Assembly: GCA_018401465.1 (NCBI GenBank)
Contig: JAGYKE010000005.1
Location: 310,001 to 374,000, forward strand
Source of the DNA: Aestuariivita sp.
Lineage (GTDB): Bacteria; Pseudomonadota; Alphaproteobacteria; Rhodobacterales; Rhodobacteraceae
DNA: 64,000 nt
Reading direction: 5' to 3'
A program made the translations under genes and the position numbers. Numbering within the stretch: the stretch's first letter is position 1; every line of letters starts with the position of its first letter. Below the pieces are notes generated by a model. It was not told the origin of the DNA and did no database searches. It worked only from the letters and a program-made list of their open reading frames with translations. Shown here one piece after another: positions 9,019 to 17,646 of the stretch.

Positions 9019-9442
9019 AGCCGGGGTCGCGCAGAGTCTGCAACCGCCGCGCGGCATGGGTGGCGAATTTCTGGATCAGCACCTTGCGCCGTGCAGGCGC
9101 CACGGGCAGGTCGGGTGCCATCCGCAGGATTTCCGCGTCATAGGCATCCGCGATGATCAGCCCCGTGCCATCGGGCAGCAGATCGACCGGAAAGGCCGTG
9201 TCCACCGCCCAGAAATAGCGGTCGCACCAATCAAGATAGCCCTGCCATTTCCCGTCGCCCCGGTAATCGGCGACCGAGGACTTGCATTCGATCACCCACA
9301 ATTCGCCCTTCGGGCCCAGCCCCATCACATCGACACGCAGGCCGAGCGCGGGCACGAATTCCTCGACCGAGGCAAAGCCAAGTGCCGAGAGGTGCCGCGC
9401 CACGCCGCGCGCAAGTCTTTGTCCGGGGGCAAGGTCCAACAT
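9008..9442 (-). CDS. mmcB: MmcB-like DNA repair protein
   Basis: MmcB proteins were named for their role in tolerance to mitomycin C damage in Caulobacter. This copy has about 144 residues and a PD-(D/E)xK-like nuclease pattern: RVDVMGLGPKGELWVIECKSS, with D39, E52 and K54 (approximate numbering) as the likely metal-binding set. The rest (YLDWCDRYFWAV, LIIADAYDAEILR) also fits the family. The ATG at 9442 is preferred; a GTG one codon earlier is possible. The exact biochemical activity is not established by sequence. Confidence 0.85.
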   Translation of the reverse strand: MLDLAPGQRLARGVARHLSALGFASVEEFVPALGLRVDVMGLGPKGELWVIECKSSVADYRGDGKWQGYLDWCDRYFWAVDTAFPVDLLPDGTGLIIADAYDAEILRMAPDLPVAPARRKVLIQKFATHAARRLQTLRDPGFSV

Positions 9443-9501
9443 CACGGCGCAAACGTGAACAAGTCGTGAACAAAAATCAAGAGGGCGCGTGCGGATGGCC
9501 C

Positions 9502-9530
9502 TTGCCCACCGCCTTGGAAGAGCCTACCTC
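9502..9530 (+). promoter_or_regulatory. Candidate promoter of the non-coding RNA
   Basis: TTGCCC (9502-9507) and TACCTC (9525-9530) are separated by exactly 17 bases and end 6 bases before the closing stem of the structured RNA at 9537. The -10 is poor by E. coli standards, but its position relative to the RNA is right. Confidence 0.45.
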
Positions 9531-9536
9531 AGAACC

Positions 9537-9697
9537 GTGGCGGTCTGCCCTTCACGTGACAGGTTGCATTCCGGTGGCCTTAATCATTTCCGAGGGGGCT
9601 GGCTCTGATCAGGTTCTGGCCTGATTACCTGGCGCCCACCTGTACATGCAGGTCCTCGGGAATCATAACCGCACGGTTGCGGTGGTCCCGCCACACC
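9537..9697 (+). ncRNA. ssrS: Structured RNA, possible 6S RNA
   Basis: About 160 bases between two gene ends fold into a long rod. A 7-bp perfect closing helix joins 9537-9543 (GTGGCGG) and 9688-9694, and an inner helix joins 9586-9595 (ATTTCCGAGG) and 9654-9663. Within it lie hairpins at 9608-9625 (ATCAGG/CCTGAT) and 9638-9653 (ACCTG/CAGGT). A further hairpin at 9668-9683 (ACCGCA/TGCGGT) would compete with the rod. Length, rod shape, a promoter right before it and the GGGGGCTGGC stretch recall alphaproteobacterial 6S RNA, which mimics an open promoter and binds sigma-70 polymerase. The identity is inferred; another alphaproteobacterial RNA is possible. Confidence 0.5.
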
Positions 9698-9991
9698 TTA
9701 ACTGCCGATGCGCGCGCCCTGCCGGGCCGGGACCGGCAGACGCCCCCGCAGGCCGCCGCCGCCTTCGGGGCGCTCCGCGAGGTTCATCACCGCATAGCCG
9801 AACTGCACGGCGGCAAACGGCGCGCCGTTGAAGAACCACAGGATGAACACGGCCAGCAGCGCCGCTTTGTCATTCGACACCAGACCCCAGAGCCCAGCCA
9901 CATCGAACCACAGCAGCAGCGCCACAAACAGCGCGCCGAGGCCGAAGCCGATCAGGCTGTGACGGATGTAAAGACGGATGAGCTTGGGCAT
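9698..9991 (-). CDS. Small two-span membrane protein
   Basis: This 97-residue protein begins MPKLIRLYIRH and has two hydrophobic segments (about residues 12-32 and 42-64) and a basic glycine-rich tail. It lies just downstream of nusB in the same direction. The first 65 residues look conserved in Rhodobacterales from memory. The function is unknown. Its stop codon abuts the end of the convergent non-coding RNA. Confidence 0.75.
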   Translation of the reverse strand: MPKLIRLYIRHSLIGFGLGALFVALLLWFDVAGLWGLVSNDKAALLAVFILWFFNGAPFAAVQFGYAVMNLAERPEGGGGLRGRLPVPARQGARIGS

Positions 9992-10072
9992 GACGGGATC
10001 CTCGCTGACCTCACGTTAGCGCAGCGGGGCCCTCAATCCAAACCTTCGATCCGCCATCGGCGGACCGCCGCC

Positions 10073-10555
10073 TCAGAACGCCTCGGGCCGTGCCTCGCGC
10101 GCCATGTGATCCAGCACGGCATTGACGAATTTCGGCTCGCGCCCGCCGGGGAAGAAGGCATGCGCGATCTCGACGAATTCAGTGATGATCACCTTGGGCG
10201 GGGCCTCGCCCCCGGTCAGTTCGGCACCCGCCGCGCGGAAGAGCGCCCGCAGGGTGGGATCGATGCGCGCGATGGGCCATGCGGCGACCAGCGCACGGTC
10301 GGTCATCTGGTCGACCCGCGCCTGATTGTTGACGGCGTCGGCTACCAGTTTCTCGAACAGGTCCGGATCGCCCTCCAGCATCTCCTCGCCCTCATAGACC
10401 GCGCCGAAGCGGTGATCGAGGAATTCGCGCACCACCCGCGTGCTGTCCTGCCCCGCGGCCTCCATCTGGAACAGCGCCTGCACGGCGTAAAGTCGCGCAG
10501 CGCTTTTCATCTTGCGGCGCTGGTTGCCCGACAATGTTCCGCCCTGCGCACTCAT
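10073..10555 (-). CDS. nusB: Transcription antitermination factor NusB
   Basis: NusB binds boxA RNA with NusE (S10) and supports antitermination in rRNA operons. The 160-residue protein shows the all-helical NusB fold with RLYAVQALFQME near the N-terminus and PPKVIITEFVEIAHAF followed by FVNAVLDHMAR near the C-terminus. The start overlaps the ribH stop by 4 bases (ATGA), the usual coupling of riboflavin genes and nusB. Confidence 0.96.
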   Translation of the reverse strand: MSAQGGTLSGNQRRKMKSAARLYAVQALFQMEAAGQDSTRVVREFLDHRFGAVYEGEEMLEGDPDLFEKLVADAVNNQARVDQMTDRALVAAWPIARIDPTLRALFRAAGAELTGGEAPPKVIITEFVEIAHAFFPGGREPKFVNAVLDHMAREARPEAF

Positions 10556-11100
10556 GCCTGCGACGACCCCTCACCGCCTTCCGCCACTTGGAAGGACCCC
10601 GCTGGCCGGAAGCCGATGCCCTTCGTGCGCTCACCCCACTTGCGGCCCAGCGCGATCAGGTGCAACGCCGCCGCCGCGGCACCGCCGCCCTTGTTCTGGC
10701 CTTCAGGGTCCGCACGCACGATGGCCTGATCGCGGTTCTCGACCGTCAGGATGCCGTTGCCGATGCACAGTCCCTGCAGCCCCATGAGCGAGATGGCGCG
10801 CGAACTGTCGTTGCAGACGGTGTCGTAATGCGTCGTCTCGCCCCGGATGACGCAGCCCAGCGCGACATAGCCGTCGAAATTCGACCGCCGGTCCGAAATC
10901 GCGATGGCCGTCGGCACCTCGAGCGCGCCAGGCACCTCGACCAGATCCCAGGCGGCGCCTGCCGCCTCGATCTCGGCCTTGGCACCCGCGATCAGCATGT
11001 CGGCGATGTCCTTGTAATAGGGTGCCACCACGATGAGCAGCTTCACCGGCTTGCCGAATTCGGGACGCGGCAGGATGTAATGGGTCTCGGTGCCGGCCAT
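10552..11100 (-). CDS. ribH: 6,7-dimethyl-8-ribityllumazine synthase
   Basis: RibH condenses 5-amino-6-ribitylaminouracil with 3,4-dihydroxybutanone 4-phosphate. Family motifs are VPGALEVP, the GCVIRGETTHYD loop with the active-site histidine, and GILTVENRDQA. The C-terminus is extended by about 15 residues relative to short forms. It starts 3 bases after the ribB stop and overlaps nusB, so ribB-ribH-nusB form one unit. Confidence 0.96.
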   Translation of the reverse strand: MAGTETHYILPRPEFGKPVKLLIVVAPYYKDIADMLIAGAKAEIEAAGAAWDLVEVPGALEVPTAIAISDRRSNFDGYVALGCVIRGETTHYDTVCNDSSRAISLMGLQGLCIGNGILTVENRDQAIVRADPEGQNKGGGAAAAALHLIALGRKWGERTKGIGFRPAGSFQVAEGGEGSSQA

Positions 11101-11103
11101 GGC

Positions 11104-12225
11104 TCACTCCGTTCCGATGTGGCGGGTGCCGACGATGCTCAGCCCATAGGCATCAAGGCCGACGACATTCGGCTTGGGGCTGTCGGTCAGCAAGATCAGG
11201 TCCGACAGGCCGAGCGACGACAGGATCTGCGCCCCCACCCCGTATTGCCGCAGCGTCTTGGGGTGCTGTTCCTCACCGGTGCTCAGTTTCATGCGCGTGT
11301 CGCGCAGAAGCACGACGACCCCGCGCCCCTCGGCCGCGACGATCTTCATGGCGCGCGCGAATTCCCCCGCCCGTCCCGCCGGGCCCAGCCCCACGACATC
11401 AAGCATCGGGTCCATCGCATGCATCCGCACCAGCACCGGGTCGGACCCCGACAGGTCCCCCTTGATCAGCGCGATATGCTCGGCCCCGTGGACCTGATCG
11501 GCATAGATGCGCAGCGTCCAGTCGCCGCCATGTTCCGAGGTCACCTGTTCCTCGGACACGACACTCACAAGATTGTCGTGGCGGCGGCGATGGGCAATCA
11601 GGTCGCTGATCGTGCCGACCTTCAGATTGTGCTTCTGCGCGAAGGCCACAAGATCGGGCAGGCGTGCCATGCTGCCGTCTTCGTTCATGATCTCGCAGAT
11701 CACGCCTGACGGGTTCAGCCCGGCAAGCCGCGCGATATCGACCGCGGCCTCGGTATGACCCGCGCGCACCAGCACGCCGCCGTCGCGTGCGCGCAGCGGG
11801 AAGACATGGCCCGGCGTCGCGATATCGGCTGCCGTCTTTCCGGCGTCGATCGCCACGGCGATGGTGCGCGCGCGGTCATGGGCGGAAATGCCGGTGCTGA
11901 CACCCTCGCGCGCTTCGATCGACACGGTGAAGGCCGTCTCGTGGCGCGAGGAGTTGTTGGTCGACATCAAGGGCAGGCCCAGCGCATCGACCCGCGCCGA
12001 GGTCATGGCAAGGCAGATCAGGCCGCGCCCATGCATCGCCATGAAGTTGATCGCCTCGGGCGTGGCCATCTGCGCGGGGATGATCAGATCACCCTCGTTC
12101 TCGCGGTCCTCGTGGTCGACAAGGATGAACATGCGCCCGTTGCGCGCATCCTCGAGGATATCCTCGGTCGGCGAAATCGCATCCTTCCAGTCGATCTCGA
12201 CCGGTCCCGGCGTCTCGAAAGTCAT
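11104..12225 (-). CDS. ribB: DHBP synthase with degenerate RibA-like domain (RibBX type)
   Basis: The N-terminal half (about residues 1-205) is 3,4-dihydroxy-2-butanone 4-phosphate synthase, with the acidic loop DHEDRENEGDL, FMAMHGRGLICLAM and a late HTEAAVD. The C-terminal half (about 215-373) resembles GTP cyclohydrolase II but lacks the zinc site. Where RibA has HSECLTGD and CDCG, this protein reads HAMDPMLDVVGLGPAG, with no cysteine. It should therefore supply only RibB activity, as in the RibBX proteins of other alphaproteobacteria. The ATG at 12225 follows AAAGGGACGACGCC; a longer frame to 12324 lacks family similarity. Confidence 0.93.
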   Translation of the reverse strand: MTFETPGPVEIDWKDAISPTEDILEDARNGRMFILVDHEDRENEGDLIIPAQMATPEAINFMAMHGRGLICLAMTSARVDALGLPLMSTNNSSRHETAFTVSIEAREGVSTGISAHDRARTIAVAIDAGKTAADIATPGHVFPLRARDGGVLVRAGHTEAAVDIARLAGLNPSGVICEIMNEDGSMARLPDLVAFAQKHNLKVGTISDLIAHRRRHDNLVSVVSEEQVTSEHGGDWTLRIYADQVHGAEHIALIKGDLSGSDPVLVRMHAMDPMLDVVGLGPAGRAGEFARAMKIVAAEGRGVVVLLRDTRMKLSTGEEQHPKTLRQYGVGAQILSSLGLSDLILLTDSPKPNVVGLDAYGLSIVGTRHIGTE

Positions 12226-12364
12226 GGGCGTCGTCCCTTTGCGGCTGACAGGGCGCAGATAACCCGCGGGCGCGCGCTTGACCAGTGCGACGTGGCGCGC
12301 AGGCGGGTCTACTTCGGGTTTCAAACGTCACAGAGACCGCGCCGCACCGATGGCGCGGCCGCAC

Positions 12365-12958
12365 TCAGGTCGCGCCCGCCTCGGCAAGGCGCGCGACATA
12401 GCGCGCAAGCGTGTCGATCTCGAGATTGACGCGGTCGCCCACCTTCACATCGCCCCAGGTCGTCACCGACTTGGTGTGCGGTATGAAGTTGATGCCGAAC
12501 TCGGCCCCCTCGACCTCGTTCACGGTCAGCGACGTGCCGTTCAGCGCGACCGACCCTTTCGGCGCGATGAAGCGGGCAAGGGCCGCAGGCGCGCGCAGGC
12601 GCACCCGGGTGCTGTCGCCCTCCTCCGCGACCGCGACCACCTCGGCCACGCCGTCGACATGGCCTGACACGATATGCCCGCCCAGTTCGTCCCCCACCCG
12701 CAGCGCGCGTTCGAGGTTCACGCGGTGGCCCACCGCCCATGTGGCGAGGTTGGTCTTCGACACCGTTTCGGCGCTGATCTGCACCTCGTACCAGCCGGTC
12801 CCCAGCGACACGACCGTCAGGCAGACCCCGTCCGAGGCGATCGAGGCCCCCATGTCGATCTTCGACGTGTCATACCCGGTTGCGATCCGCGCGCGCAGGT
12901 CGCCCGCCTGCGTCAACGCGGTGATGGTGCCGATATCTGTGATGATCCCGGTGAACAT
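12365..12958 (-). CDS. ribE: Riboflavin synthase alpha chain
   Basis: RibE dismutates two lumazine molecules into riboflavin. The protein has the two tandem lumazine-binding barrels, each opening with the typical pattern: MFTGII at residue 1, and the second domain starting near HIVSGHVDGVA. SDGVCLTV and LNGTSLTVN mark the ligand-binding sites. The length (197 aa) is normal. It is 139 bases upstream of ribB in the same direction; no FMN riboswitch was recognised before either gene. Confidence 0.96.
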   Translation of the reverse strand: MFTGIITDIGTITALTQAGDLRARIATGYDTSKIDMGASIASDGVCLTVVSLGTGWYEVQISAETVSKTNLATWAVGHRVNLERALRVGDELGGHIVSGHVDGVAEVVAVAEEGDSTRVRLRAPAALARFIAPKGSVALNGTSLTVNEVEGAEFGINFIPHTKSVTTWGDVKVGDRVNLEIDTLARYVARLAEAGAT

Positions 12959-13084
12959 GGCCCTGCCCTTCGGTTGCTGGGCTTGACCTAGCGGCCCGAC
13001 CGGGCCCGTGCAAGGCCCAAGCCTTGAAGGATCATGTCCGCCCCGCCATAGTTCCGCCCAAGTCGCTCAGTAAGGTTACGCGGT

Positions 13085-14404
13085 ATGCCCATCAGGCACA
13101 TTGGCACGAGCATGTCCGCAAGACCGAAGTCGCAGCGCGTATTCCTGTTCCTGCAAGGCCCGCACGGACCCTTCTTTCACAAGCTGGGGGTCATGCTGCG
13201 CCGGGCGGGGGTCGATGTCTGGCGCGTGGGCTTCAACGCGGGCGACCGCGCCTTCTGGTTTCACCCGCGCAGCTATATCCCGTTCCGGGGCACGTTTGCC
13301 GACTGGCCCGACACGTTCACGACACTGCTGGACGCAAAGGGCGTGACCGACATCGTCCTGTACGGCGACGTGCGTCCGGTTCACGCCGAAGCGGTGCGCA
13401 TAGCCAAGGCGCGCGACATCGGCGTGCATGTCTTCGAGGAAGGCTACATGCGGCCCTACTGGGTGACCTATGAACGCGGCGGCACCAACGGCCATTCGCG
13501 GCTGATGGAGATGTCGATTGCCGACATGCAGGCGGCACTGGCTTTGTCTGACATGGAAGCGCCCCTGCCCCCCGCCCATTGGGGCGACATGCGCCAGCAC
13601 ATCTTCTACGGCGCGCTCTATCACTGGTTCGTCATGTTCCGGAACGGCGATTACCGCAATTTCCGGCCCCACCGCGCGCTGCCGGTGACGAAGGAATTCC
13701 AGCTTTACCTGCAGCGCCTGATCCTGATGCCGCTGCATGCGCTCGACCGGCGCATCGCCACATGGCGCATCCGCCATGGCGGCTTTCCCTATCACCTCGC
13801 GCTTCTGCAACTGGAACATGACTCTTCCTTCCAGATGCATTCGCCCTTTTCGACTATGACCGAATTCCTCGAACAGCTGATCGAGGGCTTCGCCGAAGGC
13901 GCGCCGCGCCATCATCACCTCGTCGTCAAGGCACATCCGCTGGAAGACGGCCGTGTCGCGGTGCGCCGCGCGTTGCGCAGGCTCGCCCGGCACCACGGGA
14001 TCGCCGACCGCGTCCATTACGTGCGTGGCGGCAAGCTTGCCCAGCTTCTGGGCGAGGCGCGCAGCGCCGTGACCGTCAATTCCACCGCCGCCCAGCAGGT
14101 GCTGTGGCGCGGCATCCCGCTCAAGGTCTTCGGGCGCGCGGTCTACGACAAGCCCGAATTTGTCTCGACTCAGCCGCTGCGAACCTTCTTCGCGGGCCCC
14201 ACGCGCCCCGACAACAAGGCTTACCGCGACTATCGCCGTTACCTGCTGGAAACCAGTCAGGTCCCGGGGGGCTTCTATTCCTCGCGCGGGCGGCGGCAGC
14301 TTCTGCGCCATGTCGTGGACATGATGCTGTCGCCCGAAGATCCCTACGACGCGCTTGCCTCGGGCAGCGCGGCTCCAAGGCAACAGTTGCGTCTGGTGAC
14401 CTGA
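13085..14404 (+). CDS. kpsS: Capsule polysaccharide biosynthesis protein (KpsS-like)
   Basis: KpsS adds the Kdo linker of group 2 capsules to the lipid acceptor. The protein has the expected GT-B-like pattern: FLQGPHGPFFHKL near the N-terminus, FEEGYMRPYW at about residue 120, KAHPLEDGR at about 282 and VTVNSTAAQQVLWRGIPLK at about 329. Start at 13085 follows AAGGTTACGCGGT; an ATG at 13112 is an alternative. It opens a three-gene plus-strand capsule set lying between ribE and ribD. Confidence 0.88.
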   Translation: MPIRHIGTSMSARPKSQRVFLFLQGPHGPFFHKLGVMLRRAGVDVWRVGFNAGDRAFWFHPRSYIPFRGTFADWPDTFTTLLDAKGVTDIVLYGDVRPVHAEAVRIAKARDIGVHVFEEGYMRPYWVTYERGGTNGHSRLMEMSIADMQAALALSDMEAPLPPAHWGDMRQHIFYGALYHWFVMFRNGDYRNFRPHRALPVTKEFQLYLQRLILMPLHALDRRIATWRIRHGGFPYHLALLQLEHDSSFQMHSPFSTMTEFLEQLIEGFAEGAPRHHHLVVKAHPLEDGRVAVRRALRRLARHHGIADRVHYVRGGKLAQLLGEARSAVTVNSTAAQQVLWRGIPLKVFGRAVYDKPEFVSTQPLRTFFAGPTRPDNKAYRDYRRYLLETSQVPGGFYSSRGRRQLLRHVVDMMLSPEDPYDALASGSAAPRQQLRLVT

Positions 14405-14497
14405 CCGACACAAGGTCTAGCGCTGGATTTTTCCGCCGGATTCCGGTAAGTTAAAATAAAAACCTGAGGCAGATATATAGGTCGAGGAGACCGAGCA

Positions 14498-15631
14498 GTG
14501 TTCACCAAGCCCACGCGATGGACGAAGTCCGTCATTCTTCTTGCGGCGATAACGGCCGTTGCATCCTGTGCGCTGATCCCAAATGCAGGCCCGAACAAGC
14601 GCCAGATCTATGCCGGTTCGGTGCAACGGCAGGGTGATGCCTTCGTCGTGGACGTGAACGACCGCGTTACGCGCGCGACAGCCGTGACCCCCGCGCTCGG
14701 GTTTTCCGAAGCGTTCAAGTCCGCAGCCACCCTCACCCCGGACGTGATCCGCCCAGGCGACACGCTGGGCCTGACGATCTGGGAAAACGTGGATGACGGG
14801 CTTCTTGCCGCGGAAGGCGTCAACTCGACAACGCTCGAAGAAGTGCAGGTCGACAGCGCGGGCTTCATCTTCGTGCCCTATGCAGGCCGGGTTCGCGCCG
14901 CCGGCAGCACGCCGGAACAGCTGCGCAACATTGTCACCCGCCAGCTTGAGGAACAGACGCCCGACCCGCAGGTCGAGGTGCGCCGCCTGGCCGGCGACGG
15001 ATCCACCGTCACGATCATCGGTGCGGGTGGTCAGGGCGTTTTCCCGATCGAAAGGCCGTCGCGCACCCTGTCGGGGATGCTGGCCAATGCCGGCGGCATC
15101 GTCACCGAGCCCGAGATCACGCGCATCACCGTCCTGCGCGGTGGTCAGACCGGAACGATCTGGTTCAACGATCTCTTCCGTGACCCGCGGCTCGACATCG
15201 CGCTGCGCGGCGGGGACCGCATCCTGATCGAGGAGGACACGCGGTCCTTCATGGCGCTCGGCGCCACCGCCGCCCAGTCGCGCGTGCCCTTCGCAAGCCA
15301 GAACCTGTCGGCACTCGAGGCCATCGCACAGGTGGGCGGGCTGATCACGACGCTCGCCGATCCGACAGGTGTTTTCGTGCTGCGCAACGAAGCGGCCGAA
15401 GTGGCCAATCAGGTTCTGGGCCGCACCGACCTGGTCGGCGCGCAGCGCATGGTCTACGTACTCAACCTGACCGAACCCAATGGTCTGTTCCACGCCCGCG
15501 ATTTCGTCATCCGCGACGGCGACACGCTCTACGTCACTGAAGCGCCGCTGTCGCAGTGGAACAAGACGGTCTCGTCGCTCATCGGTGGCCTGACACCACT
15601 GACGACCATTGACGCGCTGGTGGCCGAATAG
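14498..15631 (+). CDS. Polysaccharide export lipoprotein (Wza/KpsD-like)
   Basis: This is an outer-membrane export protein. The N-terminal signal ends in a lipobox (AVASC, C24), so the mature protein is a lipoprotein. A polysaccharide-export domain follows (about residues 80-165, RPGDTLGLTIWE), then two SLBB-type ligand-binding segments. The GTG at 14498 is well placed 8 bases after GAGGAGA. It lies 93 bases after kpsS and 2 bases before kpsC, so the three probably work together on one capsular polymer. Confidence 0.9.
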   Translation: MFTKPTRWTKSVILLAAITAVASCALIPNAGPNKRQIYAGSVQRQGDAFVVDVNDRVTRATAVTPALGFSEAFKSAATLTPDVIRPGDTLGLTIWENVDDGLLAAEGVNSTTLEEVQVDSAGFIFVPYAGRVRAAGSTPEQLRNIVTRQLEEQTPDPQVEVRRLAGDGSTVTIIGAGGQGVFPIERPSRTLSGMLANAGGIVTEPEITRITVLRGGQTGTIWFNDLFRDPRLDIALRGGDRILIEEDTRSFMALGATAAQSRVPFASQNLSALEAIAQVGGLITTLADPTGVFVLRNEAAEVANQVLGRTDLVGAQRMVYVLNLTEPNGLFHARDFVIRDGDTLYVTEAPLSQWNKTVSSLIGGLTPLTTIDALVAE

Positions 15632-15633
15632 GC

Positions 15634-17646
15634 ATGGCGCCACCGACCGGACAGGACGCCGCCGGGACGGAAGGGTCCCGGCGGCTTTTCTGTTACAACG
15701 GCGGCTTTCTGCGCGACCGGCGGCTCCGCCGCATCCTGACGCTGGCGGGCTATCGGCTGCGCATGGGCCTGCCCGGTCCCGAAGACGCGGTCGCGATCTG
15801 GGGCGACAGCCCGACCGCGCATCGCGGGCGCGCCGTGGCCGCCCGGCGCGGTGCGGCGCTGATCCGGGTCGAGGATGCGTTCCTGCGCTCGCTCCAGCCC
15901 GGGCGGGCGGGCGAGGCGCCGCTGGGCCTGCTGATCGACCGCACGGGGCTGCATTTCGACGGCAGCGCGCCGTCGGACGTGGAGACCCTGCTGATGCGCC
16001 ATCCGCTTGACGACACGGCGCTTCTTGACCGCGCGCGGGGCGTGATCGCGCGCATGGCCGAGGCCCATCTGACGAAATACAGCGCCGTCGATCCCGCCCT
16101 GCCTGTGCCCGACCCCGGCTATGTCCTGGTCATCGACCAGACGCGCGGCGACGCGTCCGTGCGCGCGAGCAGCGGCGACCGGGCGCGGTTTCTCGAAATG
16201 CTGGCCTTCGCGCAGGAAGAACACCCCGGCGCGCGGGTCGTCATCAAGTCCCATCCCGAAACGGCCCGCGGCTTCCGCCCCGGCCATTACGGCCCCGAAG
16301 ACGCGGGCGGGCGCATCACGCTTCTGTCCGATCCGGTCAGCCCCTGGGCGCTGCTGGACGGCGCGGTCGGGGTCTACACCCTGTCGTCGCAACTGGGCTT
16401 CGAGGCGATCCTTGCCGGCCACCGCCCCCGGGTCTTCGGGCGCCCCTTCTACGCGGGCTGGGGCCTGACCGAAGACGAAGACCCGGTCGCGCGCCGCAGC
16501 CGCCGCCTGACGCGGGCGCAGCTGGTGGCAGGCGCGATGATCCTTTACCCGACATGGTACGATCCCTTCACCGACAGCCTGTGCGAGGTGGAGCGTGTCA
16601 TCGACATCCTCGACGCGCAGGCCCGCGCCTGGCGCGAGGATCGCCAAGGCTGGGTCGCGGGCGGCATGCGGATGTGGAAACGCGCGCCACTGGCGCGGTT
16701 CTTCGGAACCGTGCGGCCCCCGGTCTTCGAGGACGACGCCGCGCGCGCCCGCGCCACCGGGCGGCCGCGCATGGTCTGGGCCTCCAAGGCGGAACCGGAC
16801 GACGACGCAACAAGGGTCGAGGACGGGTTCCTGCGATCGCGCGGGCTCGGCGCGGAACTGGTGCCGCCCCTGTCGCTCGTGACGGACGATCTGGGCATCT
16901 ACTACGACCCTTCGCGCCCCTCCCGGCTGGAAGACATGATCGCCCGGCGCGCCACGCTCCGCCCCGATCAGGAGTTGCGCGCGCGCCGCCTGATCGCGGC
17001 GCTGACGCAGGGCGGGGTGACGAAATACAACCTCGGCGGCACCCTGCCCGACCTGCCCCCGGGGCGTCTGGTGCTGGTGCCGGGTCAGGTGGAGGATGAT
17101 GCCTCGATCCGCCTTGGCGCGGGCGCGGTGCGCACGAACCGCGACCTGCTGGACGCCGCGCGGGCCGCGAACCCGGATGCAGTGATCCTTTACAAACCCC
17201 ACCCGGATGTGGAAGCGGACCTGCGCCCCGGTGCGGTCGATGCGGGCGGCCTTGCAGATATCGTGCTTGACCGTGCCGACCCGGCGGCGCTTGTGGCGCG
17301 GGTCGATGCGGTCTGGACCATGACCTCCGGCCTCGGTTTCGAGGCGCTTCTGCGCGGCGTTGCGGTCACCTGCCTTGGCGCGCCCTTCTATGCCGGCTGG
17401 GGGCTGACGACTGACCTTGGACCGGTGCCCGAACGCCGCCGTGCGCGGCCCAGCCTCGAAGGCCTCGTCCATGCGGCGCTGATCGACTATCCGCGCTATC
17501 ACGACCCGGTCACCGACCGCCCCTGCCCGGTCGAGGTGGCGGTGGCGCGGCTGTCATCGGGGCGCATCCCGCATCCCGGACTGGTGAACCGGTCGCTGTC
17601 GAAACTGCAGGGGCTGATGGCCAGCCGCGCGCATCTCTGGCGCTAG
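15634..17646 (+). CDS. kpsC: Capsule polysaccharide beta-Kdo transferase (KpsC-like)
   Basis: KpsC extends the poly-Kdo linker of group 2 capsules with two glycosyltransferase modules. Both modules are visible: the motif FGRPFYAGWGL at about residue 268 recurs as LGAPFYAGWGL at about 583, and IKSHPE near 206 recurs as YKPHPD near 520. At 670 aa the length is normal. Its TAG stop (17644-17646) overlaps the ribD TAG on the other strand (CTAG), so the two genes converge with no spacer. Confidence 0.92.
   Translation: MAPPTGQDAAGTEGSRRLFCYNGGFLRDRRLRRILTLAGYRLRMGLPGPEDAVAIWGDSPTAHRGRAVAARRGAALIRVEDAFLRSLQPGRAGEAPLGLLIDRTGLHFDGSAPSDVETLLMRHPLDDTALLDRARGVIARMAEAHLTKYSAVDPALPVPDPGYVLVIDQTRGDASVRASSGDRARFLEMLAFAQEEHPGARVVIKSHPETARGFRPGHYGPEDAGGRITLLSDPVSPWALLDGAVGVYTLSSQLGFEAILAGHRPRVFGRPFYAGWGLTEDEDPVARRSRRLTRAQLVAGAMILYPTWYDPFTDSLCEVERVIDILDAQARAWREDRQGWVAGGMRMWKRAPLARFFGTVRPPVFEDDAARARATGRPRMVWASKAEPDDDATRVEDGFLRSRGLGAELVPPLSLVTDDLGIYYDPSRPSRLEDMIARRATLRPDQELRARRLIAALTQGGVTKYNLGGTLPDLPPGRLVLVPGQVEDDASIRLGAGAVRTNRDLLDAARAANPDAVILYKPHPDVEADLRPGAVDAGGLADIVLDRADPAALVARVDAVWTMTSGLGFEALLRGVAVTCLGAPFYAGWGLTTDLGPVPERRRARPSLEGLVHAALIDYPRYHDPVTDRPCPVEVAVARLSSGRIPHPGLVNRSLSKLQGLMASRAHLWR

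Noticed and set aside
12226-12364. Possible FMN riboswitch before ribB or ribE
   Set aside because: None of the conserved RFN blocks (such as AGGATATG or CTGGTG) is present in the gaps before ribB (12226-12364) or ribE (12959-13084).
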